Below are positions 22,270-32,457 of a DNA stretch of 64,000 nucleotides, in pieces; positions within the stretch are counted from its first letter, which is position 1; every line of letters begins with the position of its first letter. The notes under the pieces were generated by a model. The model saw only the letters and a program-made list of their open reading frames with translations. It was not told the DNA's origin and searched no databases. Position numbers and translations under genes: made by a program. The DNA is from Eutreptiella sp. 'Long Island Sound 2002' (taxonomy: Eukaryota; Euglenozoa; Euglenophyceae; Eutreptiales; Eutreptiaceae): assembly GCA_964036045.1 (NCBI GenBank), contig OZ038380.1:126462899-126526898 (forward strand), in the 5' to 3' direction.

Positions 22270-24299
22270 TGATTCAATCACACACGGCCCCCACTTCCTA
22301 GTTACCTCCTTTCCTGATTCGTGTCCCATACCTCCATACCTTGCCCTCCCAACAGCCTAACGGCGGACGCAAACAACTGACGACCAACAATGAAAGTGAG
22401 GAAAAACCAAGCGCTATAGGCCCGTAGGCTCCTGAAGGGTGTGAAGAACCGCATCAGGCAGTCGCGCAAATGAAAAACAAAACACAGTGACAACCCGTGC
22501 CCTTGACTGCTGACAGACTTTTCTGGCTGACGCTGTCCATGTCATCACCGCATGAGAAACCAGAAGCAATCTGGAAACTGTTCCAAGTGGCTGTAATAGG
22601 TGCAGCAGCTCGCAGAAAAAATAAATTTTTCCGAGTTGTTATCTACTCCCTGACCTGTCACAGTCAAATGTGTGGAAGCCGAAGCTTGGGGGCAGGCAAG
22701 GAGGGGGTTGCCCTGGCGGGGAGGGCAGAGAGGATCTTACAGCTTTTTATTTTTAGAACCCACGACGCTCTTTCAGACCTCTTGGTTGCCCAGGTGTCCT
22801 CTCTTCCCCCCCCCTGTAGGGCTGAAACTGAACCCTGGCTACCCGGGCACCCAGCCTACAGGCAGCACACTTTAACTCAGAAATAATGGTCCCAGATGAA
22901 AATAAAAACGAAAACTTTTTTCAAAGCGGCGCTGCCTGCGGCCCCCAGAAAATATAAAAATTGTGAGATACTCACTCGGGGAAGAGGTCAAGAGCGTGTC
23001 GGGGGTTAAGGGGACTTTTCTGCCTACACATGGTCTAAGTCTCCGGGTCCCCCCATGACAGGGGGACCTCTATCGTGATGGAACTGTCACTCTGGAGCCC
23101 CGGTCCTCTGTGGATGCAAAACGAGCAGGAAGGGAGGAGGAGACCCGTGATCCTATGGGTGAGAGGGGAGAAGGGGGTAACATAACTGAGATTCATCTGC
23201 AGAGTCCGACATTGTGTGGCGGACATGTTGCTACAAAATAAAAACCGACATTGTTGTACCGCTGCTCCCAGGGGGTACTGACATCGTCTGCCGGCGGGGC
23301 AGGGGTCACCCCGGTGCCGTCTCCACCTCCAGCGACCCCTGTGATAAATCCGTTCCCAGCCCAGACCCGGACATCTGGGAGGGGAACCCGTCCACCATTT
23401 GAATCGATGTATGAGTCTGGTTGAACATCCAGCTCTGCTCCTATTTAGGTTGTGTGATGGCTGTGAGACCTGCTGTCACGGTTGCCCCGCATTGCATCGC
23501 AGGGCAGGACCGGTAGCCCCCCGTGACAGCAGATCCCTGGCCGAAGGCCATGACTTTGCAGTTTTATTTCAGTGACTATGATGAAGTGACTGATTCCCAG
23601 ACACTTCGCAGTTTGTACCCCTGATTGAAGCTCCAGAGGAATGTGAACTGAGGTAGTAATCAAGCAAAAGGCAAAGCAACAGAAGCAACCCCCCCCCCCC
23701 CCCACACACGACAACCAGGGGACCCGCCACCGTGCACTGCTGACCCGCATCTTCCCGAGACACGGCGCCGCGCTCAATGGCAGAGGCTAGAGGCTGAAGT
23801 GGAGGGAGGGTGTTGTTCTTAGGGTGCTCCAGATGGATCCCAAGTATGAATCCCCGATCGTATCCCAGGTGGAATACCAGTATGATCCCAAGATACCACC
23901 CTGATTGTACCCCATTTTTTTGATCTTCTGATCCCCATGTACGTACCCCAGTTAGAACCCCAGGTTGAATACCCCATTGACCACCTGATATTCCCATGAT
24001 AGAACCCCAGGGAGATGAACTCCTGCTTGATGGATTCTCCTCTGAGCCCCCCCAGCAGGGAGGCGTCCGACTGACTCCTAGTCTCGCTCCGACATCGTGT
24101 TCTGTCGAAACCTGAAAAGGAGTAGAAACCGTAATGGATGGTATCCTACCTACTTGGAGAGAGGAGCAGGAGCCCCTATTATTGTAACTATACCTGAACC
24201 CTTTCCCTGACTACTACTTCTGTCTACCCTAATGTCGTTGATTGTTGAACACTCCTACCTTTACCCTGTGAGGCATCGAAGATGTGGAACAGGTTAAGG

Positions 24300-24302
<3 letters not shown>
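22270..24302 (-). other. LINE-beta 5' leader region, copy 2
   Basis: Collinear with 12,600-14,549. It contains the stem-loop at 23,470-23,532, the minisatellite at about 23,815-24,030 and a poly-C run near 23,690. No supported ORF. Confidence 0.6.
23470..23532 (-). other. Conserved stem-loop in LINE-beta leader, copy 2
   Basis: CTGCTGTCACGG (23,470-23,481) pairs perfectly with CCGTGACAGCAG (23,521-23,532). Relative to copy 1 a T:A pair has become C:G. Confidence 0.55.
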
Positions 24303-24331
<29 letters not shown>

Positions 24332-24338
24332 CATACAC
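24303..24338. repeat. Short (CATA)n, LINE-beta / C junction
   Basis: About eight CATA units between the 5' end of LINE-beta copy 2 and the CATAGT triplet that starts repeat C. Confidence 0.9.
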
Positions 24339-24688
24339 ACATAGTCATAGTCATAGTCATAACCACTTATCATGCCGTCTACTGGAGTTACCGGGCATCT
24401 CGCACCGCACGGTGGTTCCTGCCTTGCTCGATCCCGTGGGTCCCGGGGCTGCCTGACGTGGCCCACAGCATGACGGAGGACCCACAGGACCAGGGATACC
24501 GGGCAACCAGGCTTTGGGGGCAGTGGCAACTGCAGGAGGTTAGCATTAGCAACGGCGACGAGCGCCGGCCCGTTGATCCGCCGGGGGTAAGGGGCAAGGC
24601 ATGGCAGAGCAGCAGTACTGCAACAAGCAAGCACAACTCCTAGGGGGGCAGCACTGCAGCAACCAAGGAACAAAGCAGCAAGCATGGG
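24339..24688 (+). repeat. Composite repeat A-C: right half (C), filled locus
   Basis: Starts with three CATAGT units and matches 39,699-40,046 to about 'AACCAAGGAACAAAGCAGCA'. No gene recognised. Confidence 0.7.
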
Positions 24689-24734
24689 CACAAGACGAGA
24701 TTGAAGATGGTGAGCCTACCCAAGTGCTGACTCG

Positions 24735-25146
24735 AAGATCTTGGGGCCTGCCACAAGCCCAGCGTCCCAACCGCAGTCACCAGAATACCCACCGATCAAA
24801 TAGTCAGAGACGTAGCTGTCCGCAGTGTGGGGCCCAACCACCTCTTGCGATTAGGACCATACCAGCCAGACAAATCCACCTTGGGGGTGGCCTCCTTCTT
24901 CTTCCCAGCAGCTGCGAACATGGCAACAGATGGCGTGTACTGAATGGCAATCTCAAGGATCAACCTGTTCGGCGCAAATGGATCAGCCAAGTGGGAGGGC
25001 TAGTTCTCAACAGGGCCCTGGCCGGTGACCGTAGCCTACACATAGTAGCCGAACATGCAAAACTGCGCCAAACGTCCGTTCCTGATCTCCTTCACCTTCA
25101 GCTCGGCAGCCATATCAAATTCGTCGGCCAAACGCAGAGGGTCAAA
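24735..25146 (-). pseudogene. LHC array, terminal partial unit
   Basis: Reads [19 protein letters not shown] (helix A start), the GPVEN.. lumen/stroma segment, the linker with SVAMFAAAGKKK and the next N-terminus (WYGPNRKRWLGP), continuing to about 24,735 where similarity ends. Frameshifts disrupt it. Confidence 0.7.
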
Positions 25147-25877
25147 TCACTTGCCACCAGGGTACACCGGATCAAGACCACGCCCACCGAATGGACCACC
25201 GTTCACACGGTAAGCCTCGATGGCACCCATCACGACAACCTGGCAGGCCAGCACGGCATGGATGAACTTGGCGCGCACCAACACGGGGGCACCCATGTAG
25301 TTCAAGGCATCAAACTCGAAGATCATGGCACCAGCCTTGAACCACACACCTTTGCTGGCACCAATGATGAAGGCAGTGTACTTCTGCAGTAGCTCAGGTG
25401 TCAAGCACCCGAGAGTACCCAACATAGCCCAGCGATCGTGCAGCACCTCAGCCTCACTGAGGCGCTTGAAGGTTGTGGGGTCAGCTGCAAGCCCAGCGCT
25501 GTCCCAACTGTAGTCACCAGGGTACTCACCGGTCAAGTAATAAGGTACGTAGCTTCCCGCAATGTTAGGGCCCACTTCTTGCATTCAGGGCCATACCAGC
25601 CCGACAAATCCACCTTGGGGGCGCCTTCTTCTTCCCAGGAGCTGCGAACATGGCAACATATGGCGTGTACTGGGCGGCAATGTCAAGGGTCAACCTGTTC
25701 GCCGCAAAAGGATCAGCAATGTGGGAGGCCCAATTCTCAACAGGGCCTTGGCCGGTAACCGCAGCCTGCACACAGTAGCCGAACATGGAGAGCATCGCCC
25801 AACGGCGATTCCTAATCTCCTTCACTTTCAACTCGGCAGCCACATCAGGGTCGTCGGCCAAACCGAGAGGGTCAAAT
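25147..25877 (-). pseudogene. LHC array unit 1 (chlorophyll a/b-binding)
   Basis: Helix A ([15 protein letters not shown]), then a frameshift at the GKKKAP linker, a second frameshift near 25,590 (shortened KKWLGPN segment), then an open stretch with helix B ([17 protein letters not shown]) and helix C to YPGGK and TGA. The Glu/Arg chlorophyll-ligand pairs of helices A and B are visible. Confidence 0.75.
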
Positions 25878-26613
25878 CACTTGCCATTAGGGTCACCAGA
25901 TCAAGACCACGTCCACCGAATGGACCACCGTTCACACGGTAAGCCTCGATGGCACCCATCAGAACAACCCCCCACGCGAACACGGCATGGATGGACTGGG
26001 CGCGCACCAACTCGAGGGCACCCATGTAGTTCAAGCTATCAGACTCGAAGATCATGGCACCAGCCTTGAACCACATACCTTTGCTGGCACCATCGTTGAT
26101 GGCAGTGTACTTCTGCAGTAGCTCAGGGGTTAGGCACCCGACAGTACCCAACATAGCTCAGCGATCCTGCAACACCTCAGCCTCGCGGAGGCGCTCGAGG
26201 GCCTTGGGGTCCGCCGCATGCCCAGCGCTGTTCCAACCGTAGTCATCAGGGTGCTCACCGTTCAAGTAGTCAGGGACGTAGCTGTCCGCATTGCCGGGGC
26301 CCAACCACTTCTTGCGGTCAGGGCCATACCAGCGCGTCAAATCCACCTTGGGGGCGGCCTCCTTCTTCGTCCCAGCAGCTGCGAACATGGCAAAAGATGG
26401 CGTGTACTAGGTGGCAATCTCAAGGGTCAACCCGTTCACCGCAAATGGATCAGCAATGTGGGAGGCCCAGTTCTCAATAGGGCCCTGGCCGGTGACGCCA
26501 GCCTGCACGTAGTAGCCGAACATGGAGAGCATCGCCAAACGGCCGTTCCTTATCTCCTTCACCTTCAGCTCGGCAGCCACATCAAGGTCGTCGGCCAAAC
26601 CCAGAGGATCAAA
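25878..26613 (-). pseudogene. LHC array unit 2
   Basis: Lesions: TAG at 26,407-26,409 where other units have CAG (ATQYTP motif), TGA at 26,158 in place of the Trp of helix B (RWAML), and an indel near 25,890 that destroys the YPGGK stretch. Helix A ([15 protein letters not shown]) is well preserved. Confidence 0.75.
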
Positions 26614-27348
26614 TCACTCGCCACCAGGGTACACCACATCAAGGTGACGTCCACCGAATGGACCGTTCACATGTTAAGCCTCGATGGCACCGAGCAGGAC
26701 AACATGGCAGGCCAACACGGCAAGGATGGACCGGGCACGCACCAACACGGGGGCACCTATGTGGTTCAAGCCATCAGACTTGAAGATCATGGCACCAGCC
26801 TTGAACCACACACCTTTGCTGGCACCATTGTTGATGGCAGTGTACTTCTGCAGCAGCTCAGGGTTCAGGCACCAGAGAGTACCCAACATAGCCCACCGTT
26901 CGTCCAGCACCTGGGCCCCGCAGAGGCACTCGAAGGTTTTGGGGTCTGCTGCAAGCCCAGCGCCGTCCCAACCGTAGTCACCAGGGTACTCACCGGTCAA
27001 GTAGTCAGGGACATAGCTGCCCGCAATGTTGGGGCCCAACCACTTCTTGCAGTCAGGGCCATACCAGTCCGTTAACTCCACCTTGGGGGCGGCAGGCTTC
27101 TTCTTCCCAGCAGCTGCTAACATGGGAACAGATGGCGTGTACTGAACGGCAATCTCAAGGGTCAACCTGTTAGCCGCAAATGGATCAGCAATGTGGAAGG
27201 CGCAAATCTCAACAGGGCCCTGGCCGGTGACCGTAGCCTGCACGTAGTAGCCGAACATGGAGAGCATCGCCACACGGCCGTTCGCGATCTCCGTCACCTT
27301 CAGCTCGGCAGCCACATCAGGGTCGTAGGCCAAACCCAGAGGGTCCAA
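26614..27348 (-). pseudogene. LHC array unit 3 (best preserved)
   Basis: 224 codons open from DPLGLAYDP through helix A, linker, N-terminus, helix B ([12 protein letters not shown]) and helix C to TAA at 26,674, replacing the Tyr codon of EAYRVNGG. The length suits one three-helix LHC, but domain order is permuted, as expected for a unit cut out of a tandem polyprotein. Confidence 0.75.
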
Positions 27349-28092
27349 TCACTTGCCACCAGGGTACACGAGATCAAGATCACGTCCACCGAATGGACCA
27401 CGGTTCACACGGTAAGCCCGGATGGCACCCATCAAGACAACCCGGCAAGCCCACACGGCATGGATTAACTGGGTGCGCACCAACACGGGGGCACCCATGT
27501 AGTTCAAGCCATCAGACTCGAAGATCATGGCACCGGCCTTGAACCGCACACCTTTGCTGGCACCATTGTCGATGGCAGCGTACTTCTGTAGCAGCTCTGG
27601 GGTCAGGCACCAGAGAGTACCCAACATAGTCCGGCGATCGCGTAGCACCTCAGCGTCACTGAGGCGCTTGAAAGTTTTGGGGTCCGCCGCATGCCCAACA
27701 CTGTCCCAGCCGTAGTCACCACGGTGCTCACCGTTCAAGTAAGCAGGGACGTAGCTGTCCGCAGTGCTGGGGCCTAACCACTTCTTGCGGTAAGGGCCAT
27801 ACCAGCCCGTCAAATCTACCTTGGGGGCAGCGGCCGTCTTCTTCCGAGCAGCTGCGAACATGGCAACAGACGGAGATGGCGTGTACTGGGTGGCAATCTC
27901 AAGGGTGAACCTTTTCACCGCAAATGGATCAGCAATGTGGGAGGCCCAGTTCTCAACAGGGCCCTGGCCGGTGACCGGAGCCTGCACGTAGTAGCCGAAC
28001 ATGGAGAGTATCCCTAAACCGCCGTTCCTGATCTCCTTCACTTTCTACTCGGCAGCCACATCAGGGTCGTCGGCCACACCCGGAGGGTCAAA
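27349..28092 (-). pseudogene. LHC array unit 4
   Basis: Open from 28,041 to the conserved TGA at 27,349. Upstream, TAG replaces the Leu of AELKVKE near 28,043, and helix A has Gly/Ile substitutions (NGGLGILSMFG). Helix B reads VLRDRRTMLGTL, losing the conserved RWAM. Confidence 0.75.
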
Positions 28093-28290
28093 TCACTAGC
28101 CACCAGGGTACACCACACCAAGGTCACGTCCACCGAATGGACCGTTCACACGTTAAGCCTCGATGGCACCCATCAGGACAACCTGGCAGGCCAACACGGC
28201 AAGGATGGACTGGGCGCGCACCAACACGGGGGCACCCATGTAGTTCAAGCCATCAGACTCGAAGATCATGGCACCAGCCATGAACCACAC
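28093..28290 (-). pseudogene. LHC array, 5'-truncated unit
   Basis: Only the [18 protein letters not shown] to helix C part remains. It shares the TAC-to-TAA stop in EAYRVNGG with unit 3 (near 28,154) and has TAG-TGA in tandem at the junction. Similarity stops at about 28,290, where family E begins. Confidence 0.7.
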
Positions 28291-29303
28291 ACGCAAAGGG
28301 CAGGATTTAGGTAAGAGATGCAGGGCGCGCAAGTTGCAGAACACTTTGCGTGACAATTCTCTGTTCCTTCCTCACTCCCTCTTGCCGGTCTTGCCTACCC
28401 TCTCTGCCTTGCGTCCCTCGCTCGCTGTCGGCCCCTCTTGCCCTTGCCTGCGTGTGCCCCACTAGGCTTCTCACCCGCTTTCCCCTGCCCTGTGTTGTGT
28501 CCTTGCTCCTCCCGTCTGTGCGCGCACGATGCAAGCACTTTGCGAGGCATCCCTTTTCCCACTCGTCTCTTCCCCTCCTTGCTCCTTCCCGTAGGGCCCC
28601 TCCGGCGCGCTGGACCGTTCCTCCCTCTCGGCTGCCCTACGCTCGCCCCCTCTGTCTGTGCGCACACTGCACAATGCACTACAATTTGCGGGCACTTTTC
28701 ACAACACGCACCTTGTTCACCCACTCCGCCTCTGGCCGGCCGTGTCGCATGCTGAGCTGCTTCTCTTGAGCAGCTCGTTGTGGCCGCCCGCCGCTACCGT
28801 AACCCCCATGCGAGTCTCAGGTAGGCGTTACATGGCGCGCAAGATGCATTACACTTTGCGCAGCAACCCATTACCTATTACCTGCTACCCTGCGTTCCCT
28901 ATTTCCTCTCCTTCTCCCTCGTGCTGCTCTCGCTTCTCCACCTACCCTACCATCTCTGTGTGCCTCATCTTTTCCCTTCGTTGGCCCCCTCTGCCCTGTT
29001 TCCCTTGCCGGTGTGCGCACGGTGCAAGCTATTTGCGGGGCTCTTGCTCACCCTCCTGTTCCTCGGGCCCCCCTCGCCCCCTGCCCCGTGCTCTGGCCTC
29101 ATTCTGCGCCCCTCTCCCTCTGCCTGTACGCGCACGGTGCACAGCAGTGTGCAAGGCAACCCCTTTCCCACTCTTCTGCCCTCTCCCTCCCTGCACCCGC
29201 CCCTTGGGTCCCCCCGGTGCCATGGTCGTCTCTTTCCCCTCAGCTGACCTACCCTTGCCCCCCTCTGTTCGGTTCCCCGCGAAGCACTCTGCACAACACT
29301 ATG
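28291..29303 (+). repeat. Family E C/T-rich repeat, left block
   Basis: Pyrimidine-rich DNA with recurring landmarks: 'GCGCGCAAG..TGCA..ACACTTTGCG' (28,320, 28,835) and 'GCGCGCACGGTGCA'-like boxes. Related to 30,520-31,101 and 58,300-60,030. Open frames in several registers are a by-product of composition. I see no gene. Confidence 0.5.
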
Positions 29304-30538
29304 CAGAAGAGACTGCTATAAGCTCTGCACTGCCCGTAGATGTGAGCATTATTAAGATACGGTAACCTCCGGCACTCCCCAACAAATGCACGGCAGTGGC
29401 AGGTGGCACCAGGCCTTGACCACCTTCTGCAGGTGCAACTGGTAAATCCTGGGAAAGCGAAGCAAGGCCCAGCGCTGTTACCAAGCACATTGGAATTGTA
29501 AACCATACCAGACCAGAGAGGATAATACCCTTATGAGCAGACCTTGGTTGTGTAGCAATGGCACTCTGCCAATAGCTTTGGTCACAGAAAACTGTCCCAA
29601 AATTGCCAACAGTATTAATGATCCCAAAGATGGTTCCTCCTTGAGACATCACTGTGAGGTATGAGCCGCCCTTGTTGTTGGCAACTGGGAACACCGCTGA
29701 CGGTTTGCAACCCCTCGTATACACGTGTTGGTGAGCCCAACTCCTTGTCGGTCAGGCAACGAACAACACAAGCATTGCAAAGATTATGGCAGTGTGGACA
29801 TAGCTGGCAAGAAATGTGGCCTTCAGACCACCGCTTAGAGTGTATAAGATCACCCCAACTGGAATCAAGAATGAGTCCGCATAGATGTTCATTCCAGTAA
29901 GAGAGGTAACGACGGCAGCTCCTCCCAGCAGCAGCATGGCTGTGACAATCACGTTCGTAACCAAGGCAAACCCTAGAAATACCTTGTGTGCAGCTCTACC
30001 CCACCCGTAAAGGATCACCTCACACATGGTGTGTGCAGCCGGGGCTTTCCGCTTGAGTTCAATGGAGAGGATTCCGAACAAAAAAAAAACTGAATGGTGG
30101 CTCTTGCGGCGTACCAGTAAGGCCCTGACAGTCCATATAGATACGCAATGTTGGAATTGTGGAGCAGCGTGGCAGCCCAAGCCCATTGACTGACCAGCAC
30201 CGAGGCAGTAAGACCCGTGCCAACGCTGCGCCCAGCGGTGTTAAATTACTGGGAGGTGTACGCTGTCCCAACAAACCACTTGTCCAGATAGACACGAAGT
30301 GTTGTAAACAATGGGGAGAAGAGGCCAAACCCCAGCACCACAATGTACCCCACGGCAGGGCAGGCACACCCCCGAAAAAGGTTGCCTGGCCACAATACTT
30401 GGTCAGAGGCCAGGCAGCAGAGACATTTGTGACTGGGTTTCTGATGTATGGGTTGTCGAGACAGGGTGGAGTACGGGCCTGCAGGGCCACAGCCAGCGAC
30501 AACAGAAGAAAAGCAGCGAAAAACACTATGCGCAGCAA
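29304..30538 (-). pseudogene. DUR3: DUR3 urea-proton symporter, truncated pseudogene
   Basis: DUR3 is a plasma-membrane urea/H+ symporter of the sodium:solute symporter family with about 15 membrane segments. Seen in order on the minus strand: a hydrophobic N-terminus, [101 protein letters not shown] and [13 protein letters not shown], where it stops at 29,304. Broken by a frameshift after PALPWG (~30,355), TAA at 30,246, a frameshift in an A-run (~30,085), and another near 29,700. No introns are apparent. Roughly the last quarter is absent. Both edges meet family E. Confidence 0.85.
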
Positions 30539-31101
30539 GCTCTCCTACCGTTCCTTGCTCCCTCCCCCACTCCTTTCCTCTGCTTGCTCTCTTCTACCCT
30601 GCTTGCCCCGTACCCCTCGCCCTTTGTTGGCCCTCTGTCCTTCGGTCGTCCCGCCTACCCTCTCATGCGCGCATGGTGCAAAGCAAATTGCGTGGCACTT
30701 GCTCCCTTCACCTCCCCTCGGGTTGCCCACGCCCCCCCCCCCCTGTGTTCAGGCTTTGTCCCTCCTCCTGCTCCCTCCCTCTGTACGCGCACGGTGCAGA
30801 GCAATGTGCGTGGCATCCCCGTTCCCTCTCCTCCCTCCCCCTCTCTGCACCTGCTCCGTGGGTCCCTCTGGTGCCCTGGTCCTCTCCTGCCCCTTGGCTA
30901 CCCTACCCTCGCCCCCTCTGCTAGTTTTCCCGCGTTCCCCGTTCTCTCTCTTCACTCCCCCTCTCCGCTTATGCCCCATGGGCCCCTCTAGTCCCCTGGC
31001 CCTCTGGTGCTCCTCGCCCGCCCTACCTCCCCCTCCCTCCCCTGCGCTTTTCCCCTCCTGACACTATGCAAGACACTGTGCACGCAATTTGCACGCACGT
31101 T
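30520..31101 (+). repeat. Family E C/T-rich repeat, right block
   Basis: Resumes at 'CACTATGCGCAGCAAG' and ends with 'GACACTATGCAAGACACTGTG...GCACGCACGTT', the left target site of the DNA transposon. The corresponding uninterrupted sequence is at about 59,985-60,040. Confidence 0.55.
31097..31101. repeat. Target-site duplication, left (ACGTT)
   Basis: ACGTT immediately before the left TIR, repeated at 37,498-37,502. Paralogous empty sites have a single ATGTC at this place. Confidence 0.85.
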
Positions 31102-31130
31102 CTTAGGCGGCTCAAGTTGCATGGTCAAAA
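31102..31130 (+). repeat. Left terminal inverted repeat
   Basis: 29 bp, exact reverse complement of 37,469-37,497; similarity ends after GGTCAAAA. Confidence 0.95.
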
Positions 31131-31299
31131 ACGACGGAAAAGGCAGGAAAATGACAGGTTTCCAAAGGCAGCAAATAATAATTGTTTTGATGGATATTTC
31201 TGGACCGTCGCGAACCAGGATGGCGAAATAAATATTTTTATAACAATGACGTGTCCCATGGGTGATTTAGGGAAAAGTATTGTTTTGTGACCATTCTTT

Positions 31300-31315
31300 G
31301 CGCGAGGCCTCGCGC
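31300..31315. repeat. Palindrome 1 (perfect core)
   Basis: GCGCGAGGCCTCGCGC. Flanking bases extend perfect symmetry to 26 bp (31,295-31,320). Left subterminal region. Confidence 0.95.
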
Positions 31316-31527
31316 AAAGACATTCATTTGTGTCAGATTAATGTACTACAGCACAACGCATTAGGCAGGTTGTCGAAAAATAGAACCCTGTCGTATTTAT
31401 ACACGTAACTTAGTACCATTATCAGGATTGTGTGATAGAAATGGATCTATTAACCAAAAAATTTCAACAATGGTGTACCCAAGAATCTTGAAAAGTATAA
31501 ATGTTCCGAAACAAACTGTAGTTTCAA

Positions 31528-31543
31528 GCGCGAGGCCTCGCGC
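31528..31543. repeat. Palindrome 2 (perfect core)
   Basis: Exact 16-bp core in left subterminal non-coding DNA. Confidence 0.95.
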
Positions 31544-31585
31544 ATGGAACGGCGCATGAGAAACATTAAAGTTTTGGTGATCATT

Positions 31586-31601
31586 GCGCGAGGCCTCGCG
31601 C
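31586..31601. repeat. Palindrome 3 (perfect core)
   Basis: Exact core, 42 bp after palindrome 2. Confidence 0.95.
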
Positions 31602-31990
31602 GATGGATGTCATAAGCGCCCATAGAAACCAAAAATGGAACAGATCCACCAACTACACAGCATGTGCATTCCCTTGATGCGGCGCTGCTGCAAGGGCGCC
31701 CATACAGGTCCCGCCGGCATCTCCAGTTTTCCTACTGTGGTCACCGCTGGCTTCACTGCCTAACAGCGATGGTAGCGCGCCGCAACTGGGTACCGCAATT
31801 AGGATTAACTAGTCAAATGTGGGACCACCAGACAGTTACGATTAACCGAAAATGGTGCATGCGACAAGCGAATCATTGAATAATTCGTCGCGCGAAAACT
31901 GTGTGACAGGTTGATGTTTCAAAGCAAGAAAGTTGTTCAAATAGCGATTTTTACGCAGATACAGTTACGCAATTTTTTTCCACAGCAACA

Positions 31991-32266
31991 ATGCCCCTGC
32001 GAAAAGAGGTGGACCTTGAGAAGACAGTTGCCGCAGCATCTGGAGTTTTCCGCGATGTCCGCTCAGAGGAACCGCCGTATCACACGGCAGAAGAACCGTG
32101 GGAAGGGCTAAAACAGGGGGACGAGGGCGCGCGATTGTTGTTTGTTTTTTTTCTGCGTCTGCGTAAAAATGAACGGACGCGTTGTAGCGTTGAAAAGGCG
32201 ATTGCGGCAGAGGGCAAGAGATGGGTTGGTGTTTTGATAGAGGAGGCCTGGCGCCTTTTTTGCTGA
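31991..32266 (+). CDS. Possible upstream exon of the transposon gene
   Basis: 91 codons from ATG. A GTAAAA donor at 32,163 and a GTTAG acceptor ending at 32,455 would join residue ~58 in phase to the ORF that starts ATGGATAACTGG. The codon at the joint is completed correctly. No palindrome lies in this putative intron and the peptide is not recognised, so it could equally be chance. Confidence 0.25.
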   Translation: MPLRKEVDLEKTVAAASGVFRDVRSEEPPYHTAEEPWEGLKQGDEGARLLFVFFLRLRKNERTRCSVEKAIAAEGKRWVGVLIEEAWRLFC

Positions 32267-32457
32267 TGCGCCACCGCGCAGTACCATACCAGGGAAGACC
32301 AAAGTTAGTTGTTGCGATAGAGGGAAGTAGGGCGCAGCGTCGCATTTTAGCAAGGTCAGGTCTGGCGTGATACAGCGCACCTTCAGTGAAGGAAAAGGCC
32401 GCAGTCAAGTTATAGACTACATGGAACAAAATACACCAGCAGTGGGTTGTGTTAGGG

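Larger units (their letters stand above)
14804..24302 (-). mobile_element. LINE-beta copy 2 (nearly complete)
   Basis: About 9.5 kb on the minus strand: leader 24,302-22,250, ORF1 22,245-20,878, ORF2 20,787-15,179, 3' UTR and (TCAAA)n tail at 14,804-14,827. Lesions: 1-nt deletion near 20,640, TAG at 19,340-19,342, endonuclease Asp to Tyr at 18,935-18,937, and ~200 bp missing near 15,465. The RT-RNase H part is intact. Both ends abut (CATA)n. Confidence 0.9.
24735..28290 (-). repeat. Tandem array of decayed LHC units
   Basis: Five conserved junctions (TGA at 25,147, 25,878, 26,614, 27,349 and 28,093) give unit lengths of 731, 736, 735 and 744 bp. Each unit encodes, in circular order, helix A, a linker, the LHC N-terminus, helix B and helix C. 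Such head-to-tail units resemble an LHC polyprotein gene. Every unit has stops or frameshifts, so the array is a pseudogene. It is truncated at both ends. Confidence 0.85.

Noticed and set aside
24546-27075. Plus-strand frames across the LHC array
   Set aside because: Antisense of LHC units; the minus strand gives clear chlorophyll-binding motifs.
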